Positions 51,401 through 56,287 of a DNA stretch of 64,000 nt are shown here, piece by piece. Below the pieces are notes generated by a model. The model did no database searches. It saw only the letters and a list, made by a program, of their open reading frames with translations, and was not told where the DNA came from. Each line of letters starts with the position of its first letter. Within the stretch, counting starts at the first letter, position 1. Source of the DNA: Chiridota heheva (Eukaryota; Echinodermata; Holothuroidea; Apodida; Chiridotidae); the NCBI GenBank assembly GCA_020152595.1, contig JAIGNY010004239.1:280001-344000 (forward strand), given 5' to 3'. Made by a program: the position numbers and the translations under genes.

Positions 51401-53282
51401 ATCAATGTTTTTGCTATTTTCATGGTTTAATTATGGCGTAGTTTCTTCCAGTTCAGGCTCAAGTTATTGTTACCTGTCATTATATCTTGAAGGTCATGGC
51501 AGGGAGCAACTTGACTTATGGTGGGGCAGAGGGTCATAATGGCATGGGTTAATATCAGGGTTGTTGAAATGGTGGGTGATAGAAAAAAGACTAACCGGTA
51601 TAAGGTGTAACAAGAGGGTTTCATACATGACTAACAACATGTGCAAAACATCCAGGGTACTTTGCTGTCAATTATTTTATCAAAGAATTTTATCGCTCAA
51701 TTCTCTTTGGGGTAGAACTTGACAATATTTTGTTCGTCATGATTATTTTTCTGTAAAATCTAACTGTGATAATAAACTGTTATGTTTCATCATATTATAA
51801 ATGGAGAAAGTGCTTTAACCCTTAAAGACCCAGGAGTTCAAAATGTGACAAAAAATTATCAGAATTTCGTTTCCAAAATTAATTTTCACAACTTTCCTTT
51901 TGTTTTCTATCACTACAAGTTTAGTTTATATGAATGATAAGACAATCAACTTTTCAATAAAAAAGTCAAATTAAAGAAATTATCAACGAAAATATGCAAA
52001 TTTGCACATTTTAGGTCAAATTAGGCCAATTGTTTTGAGCTTTTATTATTTCTTGTGGATAAAGAAAAATGAGGATTTTTTTTACATATTTAGATTGTTT
52101 GTGAGATTTCCTTTTCATTGACACCAGTCTAATTTTGTTTTTCCTAAAGCAAAACATGGAAAAACAATGAAAATAAACAAACAAAATTACCACTGTAATT
52201 ACTAGCGGAAAAACTGGTTTTTTTTTACATATTTAGATTGTTTGTGAGATTTCCTTTTCATTGACACCAGTCTAATTTTGTTTTTCTTAAAGCAAAACAT
52301 GGAAAAACAATGAAAATAAACAAACAAAATTACCACTGTAATTACTAGCGGAAAAACTAGTTTTTTTTTACATATTTAGATTGTTTGTGAGATTTCCTTT
52401 TCATTGACACCAGTCTAATTTTGTTTTTCTTAAAGCAAAACATGGAAAAACAATGAAAATAAACAAACAAAATCACCACTGTAATTACTAGCGGAAAAAC
52501 TAAAGCTGCGTGTCTGCGTGCGGGGATCGAACTCGTTCTGTGTACAGAGATTTGCCATAAGACCAAAGTTACTAACTGTGAAAGAAAGTGATTAAAGAGG
52601 GGTACTTGCTCTTTTTGATATCAATCGAAAGTACGTGGCTGGGCCTTTCTTACAATACATTTTGCGTACGGTAGGTGTATTGCGATCGGAACTTACAATT
52701 TGTTTAAAATGTTAATTTCAAAAAGGCTAAAAAAATTCAAATTTTGGCACAAATTTTGCCCCAAAAAGAATATTGATGGTAGGGGCAGTCAAAATGCGAC
52801 CGGAATTGGATACTTTGATGTCTTTGACAGTTCTTCATGGCTTTTCAAGCAAAAGCTAGGTCTGGAAGTATGGCAAGGCAGCTTTCGAAAAGAAAAAAAA
52901 GTTGTTTTGTTCAATTTTGTGCATTTTTTAAGATCTCTCTTTCTCAATCCATTTTTTCACAAAACTCTTCAGTTATATTTTCTGAAAGAACTATTAGAGC
53001 TCTTTCAAATGATACCAAGATCACTGCTGTGGGCCTATATGATCAAGAACAATATTTTTCGGAAAAGTATGTCCCCATCGAGCGTGACACGTTTGGTCTG
53101 GGTATTCAGGGTTCAAAGTATTTGTAAATCATGGAAAGTAAATAATCATTTCCTTCTTCTTCATTACAACAGATATAGATCATGAACCACAGTGGGATCA
53201 CTACTATCTCCAAGAATCTGAACATGTCTTGTTAGGAACTAATGTCAACATGGAACCGACGAAACCTGCTGCCAAACATTGA
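20667..53282 (+). CDS. PAFAH2: Platelet-activating-factor acetylhydrolase, PAFAH2-like, nine exons, 396 residues
   Basis: PAF acetylhydrolases are calcium-independent alpha/beta-hydrolases that remove acetyl or oxidised short acyl groups from the sn-2 position of phospholipids. Exons: 20667-20770, 28498-28646, 30890-31055, 33908-34034, 37880-37993, 40985-41076, 42718-42897, 47830-47978, 53173-53282. They total 1191 nt and every junction phase matches. Family marks: YAVGCTDFM near the N-terminus, FFRLFYP, VFSHGL, FVVAAVEHRD, nucleophile motif GHSFGG (Ser234), LDAW (Asp257) and GTAH (His315). These positions are almost the same as in human PAFAH2 (392 residues), and there is no signal peptide, so the intracellular PAFAH2 type fits better than secreted PLA2G7. 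The start is the first ATG, with A at -3. Residue 2 is Ser, so the N-myristoylation known for mammalian PAFAH2 is not predicted. Confidence 0.95.
20771..24459. other. PAFAH2-like intron 1, left part
   Basis: No exon is recognised. It holds the TTAGG-type repeat (21270-21402), a degenerate stretch at about 22350-22620 with repeated GTCAGTCACC/GTGACTCA phrases, and a G/C-rich repeat with GGCAAAGCCC at 23269-23400 that resembles 17710-17830 and 40380-40520. Confidence 0.45.
21270..21402. repeat. TTAGG-type simple repeat
   Basis: Runs of GGTTTTAGGATTAG with several TTAGGG hexamers; the period is about 12-13 bp and degenerate. It resembles interstitial telomere-like sequence but is not a clean (TTAGGG)n. 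Confidence 0.8.
24460..24732 (+). mobile_element. Non-LTR retrotransposon (CR1/L2-like) 3' end
   Basis: The translated end reads STKSYGHRSF, stop, SSAALFWNNLPTHIKEA, then FKSLLKKHIFS. This is the typical C-terminus of CR1/L2/Jockey-group reverse-transcriptase proteins (YG-R-F...A...WN-LP...FK--LK-H-F). A tail TTTGCGCTTTATAAGAACTG and (ATT)n follow. It is a 5'-truncated, decayed copy. Confidence 0.75.
24733..26750. other. PAFAH2-like intron 1, middle part
   Basis: There is a poly-T run at 25380-25409 and a C run at 25971-25984. The segment at 26080-26120 (GGCAGCAGTGAGATCCCAT) resembles 22940-22965 (GGCAGCTAAGATCCCATTG), so both belong to an old repeat. No exon is recognised. Confidence 0.4.
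26751..27986. mobile_element. DNA-type repeat of the AAAGGATTAGTTC family, interrupted by a SINE
   Basis: The left end is TTAAATGATTAGTTCAGAG; the right end (CTGAACTATAAATCCTT) is inverted to it. The inner inverted parts CTTATATGAAA and TTTCATATACAGTAAGATGG also correspond. An internal unit of about 370 bp containing TTGTGATGTCA and GGGTATTTATRRT occurs twice (around 27180-27480 and 27545-27840). The SINE at 26773-27053 splits the left end. Confidence 0.65.
26773..27053 (-). mobile_element. tRNA-derived SINE, copy A
   Basis: On the minus strand the head reads like a tRNA: TGTGGTGTAGCGGTTATAAT (box A region), then GGTTCAAGCC (box B). TTCAGAGCT at 26764-26772 and 27054-27062 is a target-site duplication. 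The body matches copy B (40538-40808) closely. Confidence 0.85.
28005..28335 (+). mobile_element. tRNA-derived SINE, second family
   Basis: The head contains GGGTTCGACTC (box B) at 28063-28073. The body has TTGAACAAGACACTCTACTT, GCTCCAGTCCACTTAGCTG and GGGGAGTTGGCCTGCGAT, and ends in an A-rich tail. The same body is seen at 31235 and 58375. Confidence 0.75.
28498..28646 (+). CDS. PAFAH2: PAFAH2-like exon 2
   Basis: Acceptor TTTCATTCAACAG; donor GTAACG. It reads CFFRLFYPTDKSN, then WLPSPDYARGYGD, ending KIFAG across the junction. Family members have the same FRLFYP and W-P--Y-G spacing. Confidence 0.93.
28655..29110 (+). mobile_element. Truncated copy of the 31451-32321 TTAA-type element family
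   Basis: It contains TTTATCACCAGTTTGAAAAC, CTGAACAGGAAGTCGGGT and GAGTTTTCAGGATTAACTCA, which recur (either strand) at 31537-32035, 32935-33320, 42968-43680 and 47287-47690. It starts about 8 bp after the exon 2 donor. Confidence 0.75.
29111..29681. other. PAFAH2-like intron 2, nothing recognised
   Basis: AT-rich. The stretch 29590-29680 is dense in TACTGTA/TACAGTA palindromic words. No exon is recognised. Confidence 0.4.
29682..30062. repeat. Tandem array of five hairpin-forming units (80-87 bp)
   Basis: Each unit has GCCATTCYGCAGTCTGT, a 10-base loop, then ACAGACTGYGGAATGGC, giving a stem of about 17 bp. A second small stem, AGACCC...GGGTCT, lies between units. The last unit is only the first hairpin. 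Confidence 0.9.
30300..30430. repeat. (ATT)n microsatellite
   Basis: Near-pure ATT for about 120 bp. Confidence 0.95.
30431..30785 (+). mobile_element. CR1/L2-like LINE 3' UTR fragment
   Basis: It ends CTTGTAAAGCACTTAGAGC, then AGTGCTATATAAACATAA and ATAAT repeats, a common 3' end of L2/CR1-clade elements. No coding part remains. Confidence 0.5.
30890..31055 (+). CDS. PAFAH2: PAFAH2-like exon 3
   Basis: Acceptor TATTCTTTTCAG; donor GTAAAG. It encodes the central strand and oxyanion region: LPVIVFSHGLSACRTTYS, then LASRGFVVAAVEHR, the most conserved N-terminal half of the hydrolase domain. Confidence 0.97.
31225..31440 (+). mobile_element. 5'-truncated SINE (same family as 28005 and 58375)
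   Basis: The body starts at TGCATTGTGTCCTTGAG and includes CTGCGATGGACTGGCATCCC and AAGCATCGGTCCTATGGTCC. The tRNA-like head is missing. Confidence 0.7.
31451..32321. mobile_element. TTAA-flanked inverted-repeat element (piggyBac-like ends) with an acidic ORF
   Basis: TTAA at 31451-31454 and 32318-32321 bounds imperfect inverted ends (CACATTGAGTTCC against CACATTAAGGCCC). TTAA duplication is the hallmark of piggyBac-type insertion. Most of it repeats elsewhere in the window in truncated form. ATG 32049 opens about 84 residues to TAG 32301-32303. No DDE transposase domain is present, so it is non-autonomous. The superfamily call is an inference from the TTAA borders. Confidence 0.55.
32049..32303 (+). 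CDS. Short acidic ORF inside the TTAA element
   Basis: The product of about 84 residues is rich in Asp, Ser and Glu (LDSDNESDLEPDF, then DTNSDSESDF), followed by a basic C-terminal part ending KLHTKT. Acidic N-termini of this kind precede the catalytic domain in piggyBac-type transposases, so it may be a leftover N-terminus, but no catalytic residues are present. A gene function is not claimed. Confidence 0.3.
   Translation: MALPVGRPLPLDSDNESDLEPDFVDFDTNSDSESDFNSDEEESTINNSEFWINFDIDNADKKSKWRNDKFGKTFWAPRKLHTKT
32440..32700 (+). mobile_element. LINE 3' UTR fragment with (CAAAC) tail
   Basis: Pyrimidine-rich text is followed by TTGGCACATTTGACTC, TGTCGCGGTGCTGTTAAACA and ACCAAACCAAACC. The same 3' end (GGTGCYGTTAA...) closes the fragments at 35430, 36136 and 48730. 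Confidence 0.6.
32935..33320 (-). mobile_element. Truncated copy of the TTAA-type element family
   Basis: Reverse-orientation core (CCGACACCTGAGTTGATCCT, then CCTGTTCAGTGTATTGTG) matching 31640-32035. Confidence 0.7.
33321..33907. other. PAFAH2-like intron 3, right part
   Basis: A G-rich stretch (33410-33440) and a 24-bp direct duplication (CACCTACAGTACAGTACAAT at 33810 and 33836) are present. No exon is recognised before exon 4. Confidence 0.4.
33908..34034 (+). CDS. PAFAH2: PAFAH2-like exon 4
   Basis: Acceptor TTTTTTCTTTCCAG; donor GTAAGT. It completes Arg of EHRD and reads DESACISFFLKES, then WLRLNKGKTDDFELRNKQ. The spacing matches the variable insert of PAFAH2/PLA2G7. A 15-bp minisatellite starts about 28 bp after the donor. 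Confidence 0.93.
34062..34772. repeat. 15-bp minisatellite, about 47 copies
   Basis: The unit is GTGGTCAGGAATTCA, which includes GAATTC. The period is five codons and the unit has no stop in most frames, so long artefact frames exist on both strands. It lies directly inside intron 4. Confidence 0.96.
34977..35337. repeat. About 72-bp tandem repeat, five degenerate copies
   Basis: Each copy has TTGTCGGACTGAAATTG, then AGGTCCCC and GGTCAGACAAGGGCTACTAT. Copies differ by many substitutions. Confidence 0.85.
35430..36135 (+). mobile_element. Non-LTR retrotransposon 3' fragment (RNase H-bearing type)
   Basis: It aligns by eye with 49260-49860: TATTGACAACGTTCATATTA, GCAACAATTGCCATTGCACC and the CNNCHC...IHHVLLACP zinc-like end that such LINEs have after RNase H. 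The 3' tail is (ATCAA) repeats. It is frame-broken; the 182-residue open frame at 35448 is partly out of the original frame. Confidence 0.7.
36136..36440 (+). mobile_element. Second, shorter copy of the same LINE 3' end
   Basis: It repeats GAGCTCTTCCA, ATAAAATTATCTCCTTCCTT and GTTGTGGTGCCGTTAAAC from the element just upstream. Tail ATCAAACAAAC. Confidence 0.65.
36441..37879. other. PAFAH2-like intron 4, right part
   Basis: No repeat family or exon is recognised. The small frames at 37070-37273 and 37550-37741 lack features. The exon 5 acceptor lies at the end. Confidence 0.4.
37880..37993 (+). CDS. PAFAH2: PAFAH2-like exon 5
   Basis: Acceptor TTACTTCTTGACAG; donor GTATGT. The 38 codons are in phase 0: VRHRADECIGTLNIL, then LMPDKYDFSQLK. 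This matches the V-QR--EC helix before the nucleophile in the family. Confidence 0.93.
38040..38574. other. PAFAH2-like intron 5, degenerate repeats of TTCCTCAGAAAA
   Basis: The phrases GTTAAAGTTTCTTCAGA and TTCCTTAGAAAATGTTAAAG recur several times (38120-38260). Nothing coding is recognised. Confidence 0.4.
38800..39010. repeat. Degenerate minisatellite GGGATGCCATGTGGGACATG
   Basis: About ten imperfect copies of 11-21 bp; a single diverged copy precedes it at 38590-38625. It is intronic. Confidence 0.8.
39991..40122. repeat. 33-bp tandem repeat, four copies
   Basis: The core is AACAATGTACTTCCTTTCCT followed by CTTTGATACTTAT. The copies are nearly identical. Confidence 0.9.
40538..40808 (-). 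mobile_element. tRNA-derived SINE, copy B
   Basis: Minus strand head TGTGGTGTAGCGATTATCAT and box B GGGTTCAAGCC. An 11-bp target duplication, AGCATTTTGTA, lies at 40527-40537 and 40809-40819. The body is about 90% identical to copy A by eye. Confidence 0.9.
40985..41076 (+). CDS. PAFAH2: PAFAH2-like exon 6 with the catalytic serine
   Basis: The acceptor is TATTTGCAG and the donor GTGAGT after phase 2. It encodes LDLDRIAVCGHSFGGGTSIL. Ser234 lies in the GHSFGG nucleophile elbow (GxSxG). Confidence 0.97.
41077..42717. other. PAFAH2-like intron 6
   Basis: An (ATCA)n tail at 41432-41450 suggests a LINE or SINE 3' end. A 36-bp unit (core AATGTACCTTGATATATCAT) is duplicated at 42405-42476. G-rich text lies at 42250-42275. 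No exon is recognised. Confidence 0.4.
42718..42897 (+). CDS. PAFAH2: PAFAH2-like exon 7 with the catalytic aspartate
   Basis: Acceptor TTTGACCCCAG; donor GTGAGT. It reads CSVALDAWLFPLSEDVY, then PILFINTETFQW. Asp257 is in LDAW, as in human PAFAH2/PLA2G7. Confidence 0.97.
42968..43680 (-). mobile_element. TTAA-family element copy, split by an insertion
   Basis: The family sequence runs to about 43215 (GATTGAAATAACTCATAC) and resumes at about 43541 (GTTAGGTGTCTTAGTGGGAG), where other copies are continuous. The insert contains the MITE at 43288-43529. Confidence 0.7.
43288..43529. mobile_element. 242-bp MITE with TA-bounded inverted ends
   Basis: The left end TAGAGGAACTCTAGACCAAA and the reverse complement of the right end (TAAAGAGGACCAGACCGAAA) match over about 29 bp with small differences. 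TA at both ends suggests a Tc1/mariner-type target, by inference. Confidence 0.6.
43681..45246. other. PAFAH2-like intron 7, left part
   Basis: A motif family GGGTTGAACTGGGTT/AACCCAGTTCAACCC fills 44975-45170 and can pair with itself. Short copies of GGGGTAATCCACACCT appear near 44635 and 44707. No exon is recognised. Confidence 0.4.
45247..45710 (+). mobile_element. Two LINE-like 3' ends with (ATTG)n tails
   Basis: Both 45265-45495 and 45560-45707 end GCTYTACAAATRYCAATA followed by (TTGATTGA). The first translates to a LKHTCFSRT-like end, reminiscent of LINE C-termini. They are decayed copies. Confidence 0.45.
45735..46350. repeat. About 150-bp tandem repeat, four copies
   Basis: Each copy has AGGTTGAAACAACWMG, TATAATGGGAAGAAA, TTTGATCAAAATTGATTAAA and CATGCCTTSTTTGAATAA. 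About 85-90% alike by eye. Confidence 0.85.
46598..47297. repeat. 44-bp tandem repeat, about 16 copies
   Basis: The core is TTGATCAGCCATAACTTAGT followed by ACCTACAGTAACTACTGCC. It ends directly at a TTAA-family element copy. Confidence 0.95.
47287..47690 (+). mobile_element. TTAA-family element copy next to the 44-bp array
   Basis: Starts ATGAAGCAATATCTTTCCTT and contains CTGAACAGGAAGTCGGGTTG and GAGTTTTCAGGATTAACTCA. Confidence 0.75.
47752..47829 (+). repeat. Tandem duplication of a 39-bp block containing the exon 8 splice acceptor
   Basis: GTACCTTTAAGATGTTATTA through TATTTACCCCACAGG occurs twice in a row. Both copies end in a full polypyrimidine/CAG acceptor (AG at 47789-47790 and 47828-47829). 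Confidence 0.95.
47830..47978 (+). CDS. PAFAH2: PAFAH2-like exon 8 with the catalytic histidine
   Basis: It begins after the second of two identical acceptors (TATTTACCCCACAG, ending 47790 and 47829) and ends at donor GTAAGT. It reads GTAHINQCD (His315), then NNRAMIAFLWKHL. Use of the upstream acceptor would add 39 nt with an open frame, inserting 13 residues just before the catalytic His loop. The family alignment favours the downstream site. Confidence 0.94.
47979..48729. other. PAFAH2-like intron 8, left end
   Basis: No repeat or exon is recognised. The short frame at 48163-48372 has no features. Confidence 0.35.
48730..49888 (+). mobile_element. Non-LTR retrotransposon 3' part with RNase H domain, decayed
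   Basis: Translation gives SVYTDGSKEGDKTAAAVVI, then FSAEAKAIV, then FSDSKSVFTCLLNQ, then FFWIPSHVGIPSNVRA. These are the catalytic D, E and D blocks of RNase H and its downstream IPSHVGI motif. A zinc-like C-terminus (CNNCHC...IHHILLACP) and a 3' UTR with GTCGTGGTGCTGTTAAG follow. Frames are broken several times. This is typical of RNase H-carrying I/Jockey-type LINEs; the clade is inferred. Confidence 0.8.
49892..50632. repeat. 24-bp minisatellite, about 31 copies
   Basis: The core is GCTGCTATGAATGAATGCAT followed by CAAA. The period is eight codons with no stop, so a 246-residue + frame (AAMNECIK) and a 268-residue minus frame (LMHSFIAA) both stay open. Copies are almost identical. It starts at the tail of the LINE fragment. 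Confidence 0.97.
50640..51420. repeat. Dispersed repeat with two 205-bp direct copies
   Basis: 50681-50885 and 51197-51405 share TACTGAAAATCATRARRCTTTC and TTTTGTGATGTCACAAAATT. The section between (with CAGTCAGACCCGACCTGATA) is inverted relative to 5640-5870. Confidence 0.75.
51421..52040. other. PAFAH2-like intron 8, unassigned
   Basis: No repeat family or exon is recognised. Confidence 0.35.
52068..52503. repeat. About 147-bp tandem repeat, three near-identical copies
   Basis: Each copy has TTTACATATTTAGATTGTTT, CATTGACACCAGTCTAATTT and ATTACTAGCGGAAAAACT. Only one or two differences per copy are seen. Confidence 0.92.
52505..52585 (-). mobile_element. tRNA-like SINE head, minus strand
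   Basis: The minus strand reads GTTAGTAACTTTGGTCTTAT then GAGTTCGATCCCCGC (a good box B). It lacks clean acceptor-stem pairing, so a SINE head or tRNA pseudogene is more likely than a tRNA gene. Confidence 0.45.
53173..53282 (+). CDS. PAFAH2: PAFAH2-like exon 9 and stop codon
   Basis: Acceptor TTCATTACAACAG. It reads DIDHEPQWDHYY, then LLGTNVNMEPTKPAAKH and TGA (53280-53282). The family has an equivalent D--QW and GTN/PG segment before a variable tail. Confidence 0.9.
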
Positions 53283-54346
53283 CTTCATCCAGCTGCCAAT
53301 CTGCGGTACTGCTGCTCTTAAAGGCTACCGTACCATAAAGATTTAGATAGTTCTCGGTCGGAAAGTGAGAGCGTCTTTTCAAGTTTTGTTTCTTTCATAA
53401 CAAAATCTCATGTTTAATACCGTATTTCACGTAATAAGCACCTGAGACACTTACGAAAATATAATGGCACCTCTTTATAGGCCTAAAGTTTCTTCCTAAT
53501 AAGCGCCCATGCTCCAGGCCGCATATGGTGTGCTATTCGAACTGTATTATGTTAAATGGTTCTATATATACTAGCACCACTATAACCACAACACAAACAT
53601 CATGAGCATGAGATGCAAGATAAGCAAATATTATAACAAAACTTATTTTAAGTCTTCAAATTAATCAAATAGATTATGTTAACAGTTAAAAAAATGTTGG
53701 GTGAGCGCTTATTAGAGCAAGGGCTCATACGTTGAATTGTGTCGTTCAAAAATGAATTAATTTGAAAAGATTATAGTTGATTTGAACCTTCCTGTCATAT
53801 GTTATTGGTATCTGGAGTTGGGTTTAATTACACAATTTCCCATGGTTCTGAATAAAGGTATCAAAAATCTTCCCACCAAAAATCGCGACAGAAATAATGT
53901 AGTGAATACATCTTAAATACTTCTCTTTCACAATTAATGTACTTTTCATCACACAATTAAATGAGGGACATATTTAGAGCACATACTTACCACCTATACT
54001 GTTGTTTTGCTCAAGAAATCTTTGAAAAATATACTACTAATTTTTTTTCTTCAATGATTTTTCCTCTTCTTCCTGCAAATTCCATATTTTCCACTGGTTA
54101 AGACTGCCGAAAGTAGATTTTTTTCCAGCTCCCTTGGTATCATCTTGACTTATACCTAATTGTCACTCTCTGTCAGAGCATATGGGCCATAGACATGTAG
54201 TGCTGTCTTCAGTAAGTCTTGCCAGCTGATACCAGGGGTAACCTACCAATTAATCATTGGTATCATCACAACCAATATTAAAGGTGTATTCCAAATAAAC
54301 CTGGGACCGTAAGAAATGCACCGTCACATTTCGGCCAAGAGCTTCT
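53283..54346. other. 3' flank of the PAFAH2-like gene
   Basis: It contains the candidate poly(A) signal. An old repeat with CGTAATAAGCACCTGAG and CTAATAAGCGCCCATGCTC (53445-53515) has an inverted relative at 53700-53735 (GAGCGCTTATTAGAGCAAGG). No further gene is recognised. Confidence 0.4.
53851..53856 (+). terminator. Candidate polyadenylation signal for the PAFAH2-like gene
   Basis: AATAAA lies 569 nt after the stop codon. It is the first canonical signal noticed downstream. Confidence 0.35.
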
Positions 54347-54940
54347 TTAACCCTTACTCTACCACGCGGCGATATTATCGCCGTTTTGGGTGCCCCGTCT
54401 TTGGCCCCGCCTCCCGAGCGCATTTTCAAAACAGTGCTGGTAGAGTAAGGGTTAAACAACCCCGACATATCGCCAACCGAAAATATAGGCAGCATGATCC
54501 CGGTGGGCGCCCAGCGGGTCCCGAAGCGGAAGGGGCCCGACTTCTCTGCCTGGAAGACAGAGGACCCTTCAATAATCACGCCTTGATTAACCCTTACTCT
54601 ACCACGCGGCGATATTATCGCCGTTTTGGGTGCCCCGTCTTTGGCCCCGCCTCCCGAGCGCATTTTCAAAACAGTGCTGGTAGAGTAAGGGTTAAACAAC
54701 CCGCGACATATGCGCCAACCCGAAAATATAGGCAGCATGATCCCGGTGGGCGGCCCAGCGGGTCCCGAAAGCGGAAGGGGCCCGACTTCTCTGCCTGGAA
54801 GACAGAGGACCCTTCAATAATCACGCCTTGATTAACCCTTACTCTACCACGCGGCGATATTATCGCCGTTTTGGGTGCCCCGTCTTTGGCCCCGCCTCCC
54901 GAGCGCATTTTCAAAACAGTGCTGGTAGAGTAAGGATTAA
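54347..54940. mobile_element. Tandem array of three TTAA-bounded MITEs (piggyBac-like ends)
   Basis: Elements at 54347-54455, 54587-54695 and 54832-54940 each start TTAACCCTTACTCTACCA and end with its inverse, TGGTAGAGTAAGGGTTAA (the last ends GGATTAA). Each encloses the palindrome CGGCGATATTATCGCCG. The spacers (54456-54586 and 54696-54831) are also copies of each other, so the whole unit of about 240-245 bp was duplicated. GC content is clearly higher than the surroundings. Confidence 0.85.
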
Positions 54941-56287
54941 GTGGTCAAGCCTATACACGTATCGCTGACCATGGTGATAAACGGTGATAGTACTGTAGGT
55001 AAACATAGAGAATAGATTTTATATAGAGAATTTATTTATGAGAAAGTGGTTGCAATATTAATACAAATATTTTATAATTTTTTAAAAGTTTTTATTTAAA
55101 ATATGGTTAATGATTGAATTAGCAATTTATTTACAGTAATATAGCACATTAGCATTTTTTGTAAAAAAGGGGGAAATTATCTAAAACTACAATCCTGGAC
55201 AAAACTGTTGGAACAATTCAGCATTATGAGAACTACATTTGTTATAGTGTTGTTTCTTTAATATTTTCTTCAAGCATTGTTACTTTTACCCCTCCCCCCT
55301 TTAACTTAATTTCCAGAACAAAAATTAACAATGGCCAACATTGGATGGGGAGGGGGAGGGGAGGATGGTTAATATAGTGAGGTAGGGGAGGGGGACACTG
55401 GTGGCATCAATAAAATTATAACAATGTCAATAAAATTCTAAGATATTAATTACAAATGGAATAATAGGGATTAAAGAAGCAATAGAAAAATATTTCCACC
55501 ACGTATGATTTATGAATGTGGAATAAATTACAATAGAAAAAGTAGATTCATGAAAAGCATCACATATTTTCACTAAGTGTTTCAACGATTTTTGTCCAAG
55601 ATTGTTGGTAGAGAAGTGAATGAGATGAGATGAATTATAAATATCTGGGGGGAAGGAGAAGGATGGGGAGGATGGGGTCAGGAAGTTAAAAAAAGTGAAG
55701 TAAAGGATGAAAAGTTTTGGTATGATGGCATAAGAGTTTAAAGTGTCAGCTTGCAGAGGAATCATTATTATAATGGTTCAATTTGAGTTTTTATATACAG
55801 CCTTTATATGCAATCAAGGTGTGTATAAATATATTATATATATATATATATATATATTATATTTGACTGTTTTGTACCTTGTGTTAGACCTGGGCATTGC
55901 ACTTCCAGACATAACATCAAAAAGTGCAGCTTTTCAAATCAGTGCAATGGATTTAAAAGTTATTGAAATGGATGCAAATTTTTATCTTGCAAATTGAAAA
56001 TGTTTTTCAGTATTTTTTTAAACTAATAGCTCAAAAAGTAATAACTTCCTTACTTCAAAAATGAATGCTGCCAATTACTTCCGTGTTTGTAACTTTAACT
56101 GTATAGTATATTGTACCTTAGCCTCATTGCTATTTAGCTCATCCGAAATAGAAATTTTGAAGTGTAAATTGTACCCCAAATTGGTGCTGCTACACATATG
56201 GATAAATGAAGGTGAGATTACTTTGTGGGAGAATTATGGTACAAAAATATGATTGGGAAAAGAGAAATTTCCCATATCCATAATAGC
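54941..56287. other. No gene recognised
   Basis: AT-rich. G-rich text lies at 55345-55395 and 55650-55680 and a short (AT)n at 55835-55860. The open frames at 55427-55765, 55743-55997 and 56061-56252 lack recognisable domains. Confidence 0.4.

Noticed and set aside
52700-53185. 161-residue + strand frame ending over the start of PAFAH2-like exon 9
   Set aside because: It uses a different frame from exon 9, has no recognisable domain, and is low in sequence complexity. An old repeat in the intron is more likely.
54250-54914. Frames of 162-171 residues on both strands with repeated blocks
   Set aside because: They cover the tandem TTAA elements; the repeated peptide follows from the DNA repeat, and no family features are seen.
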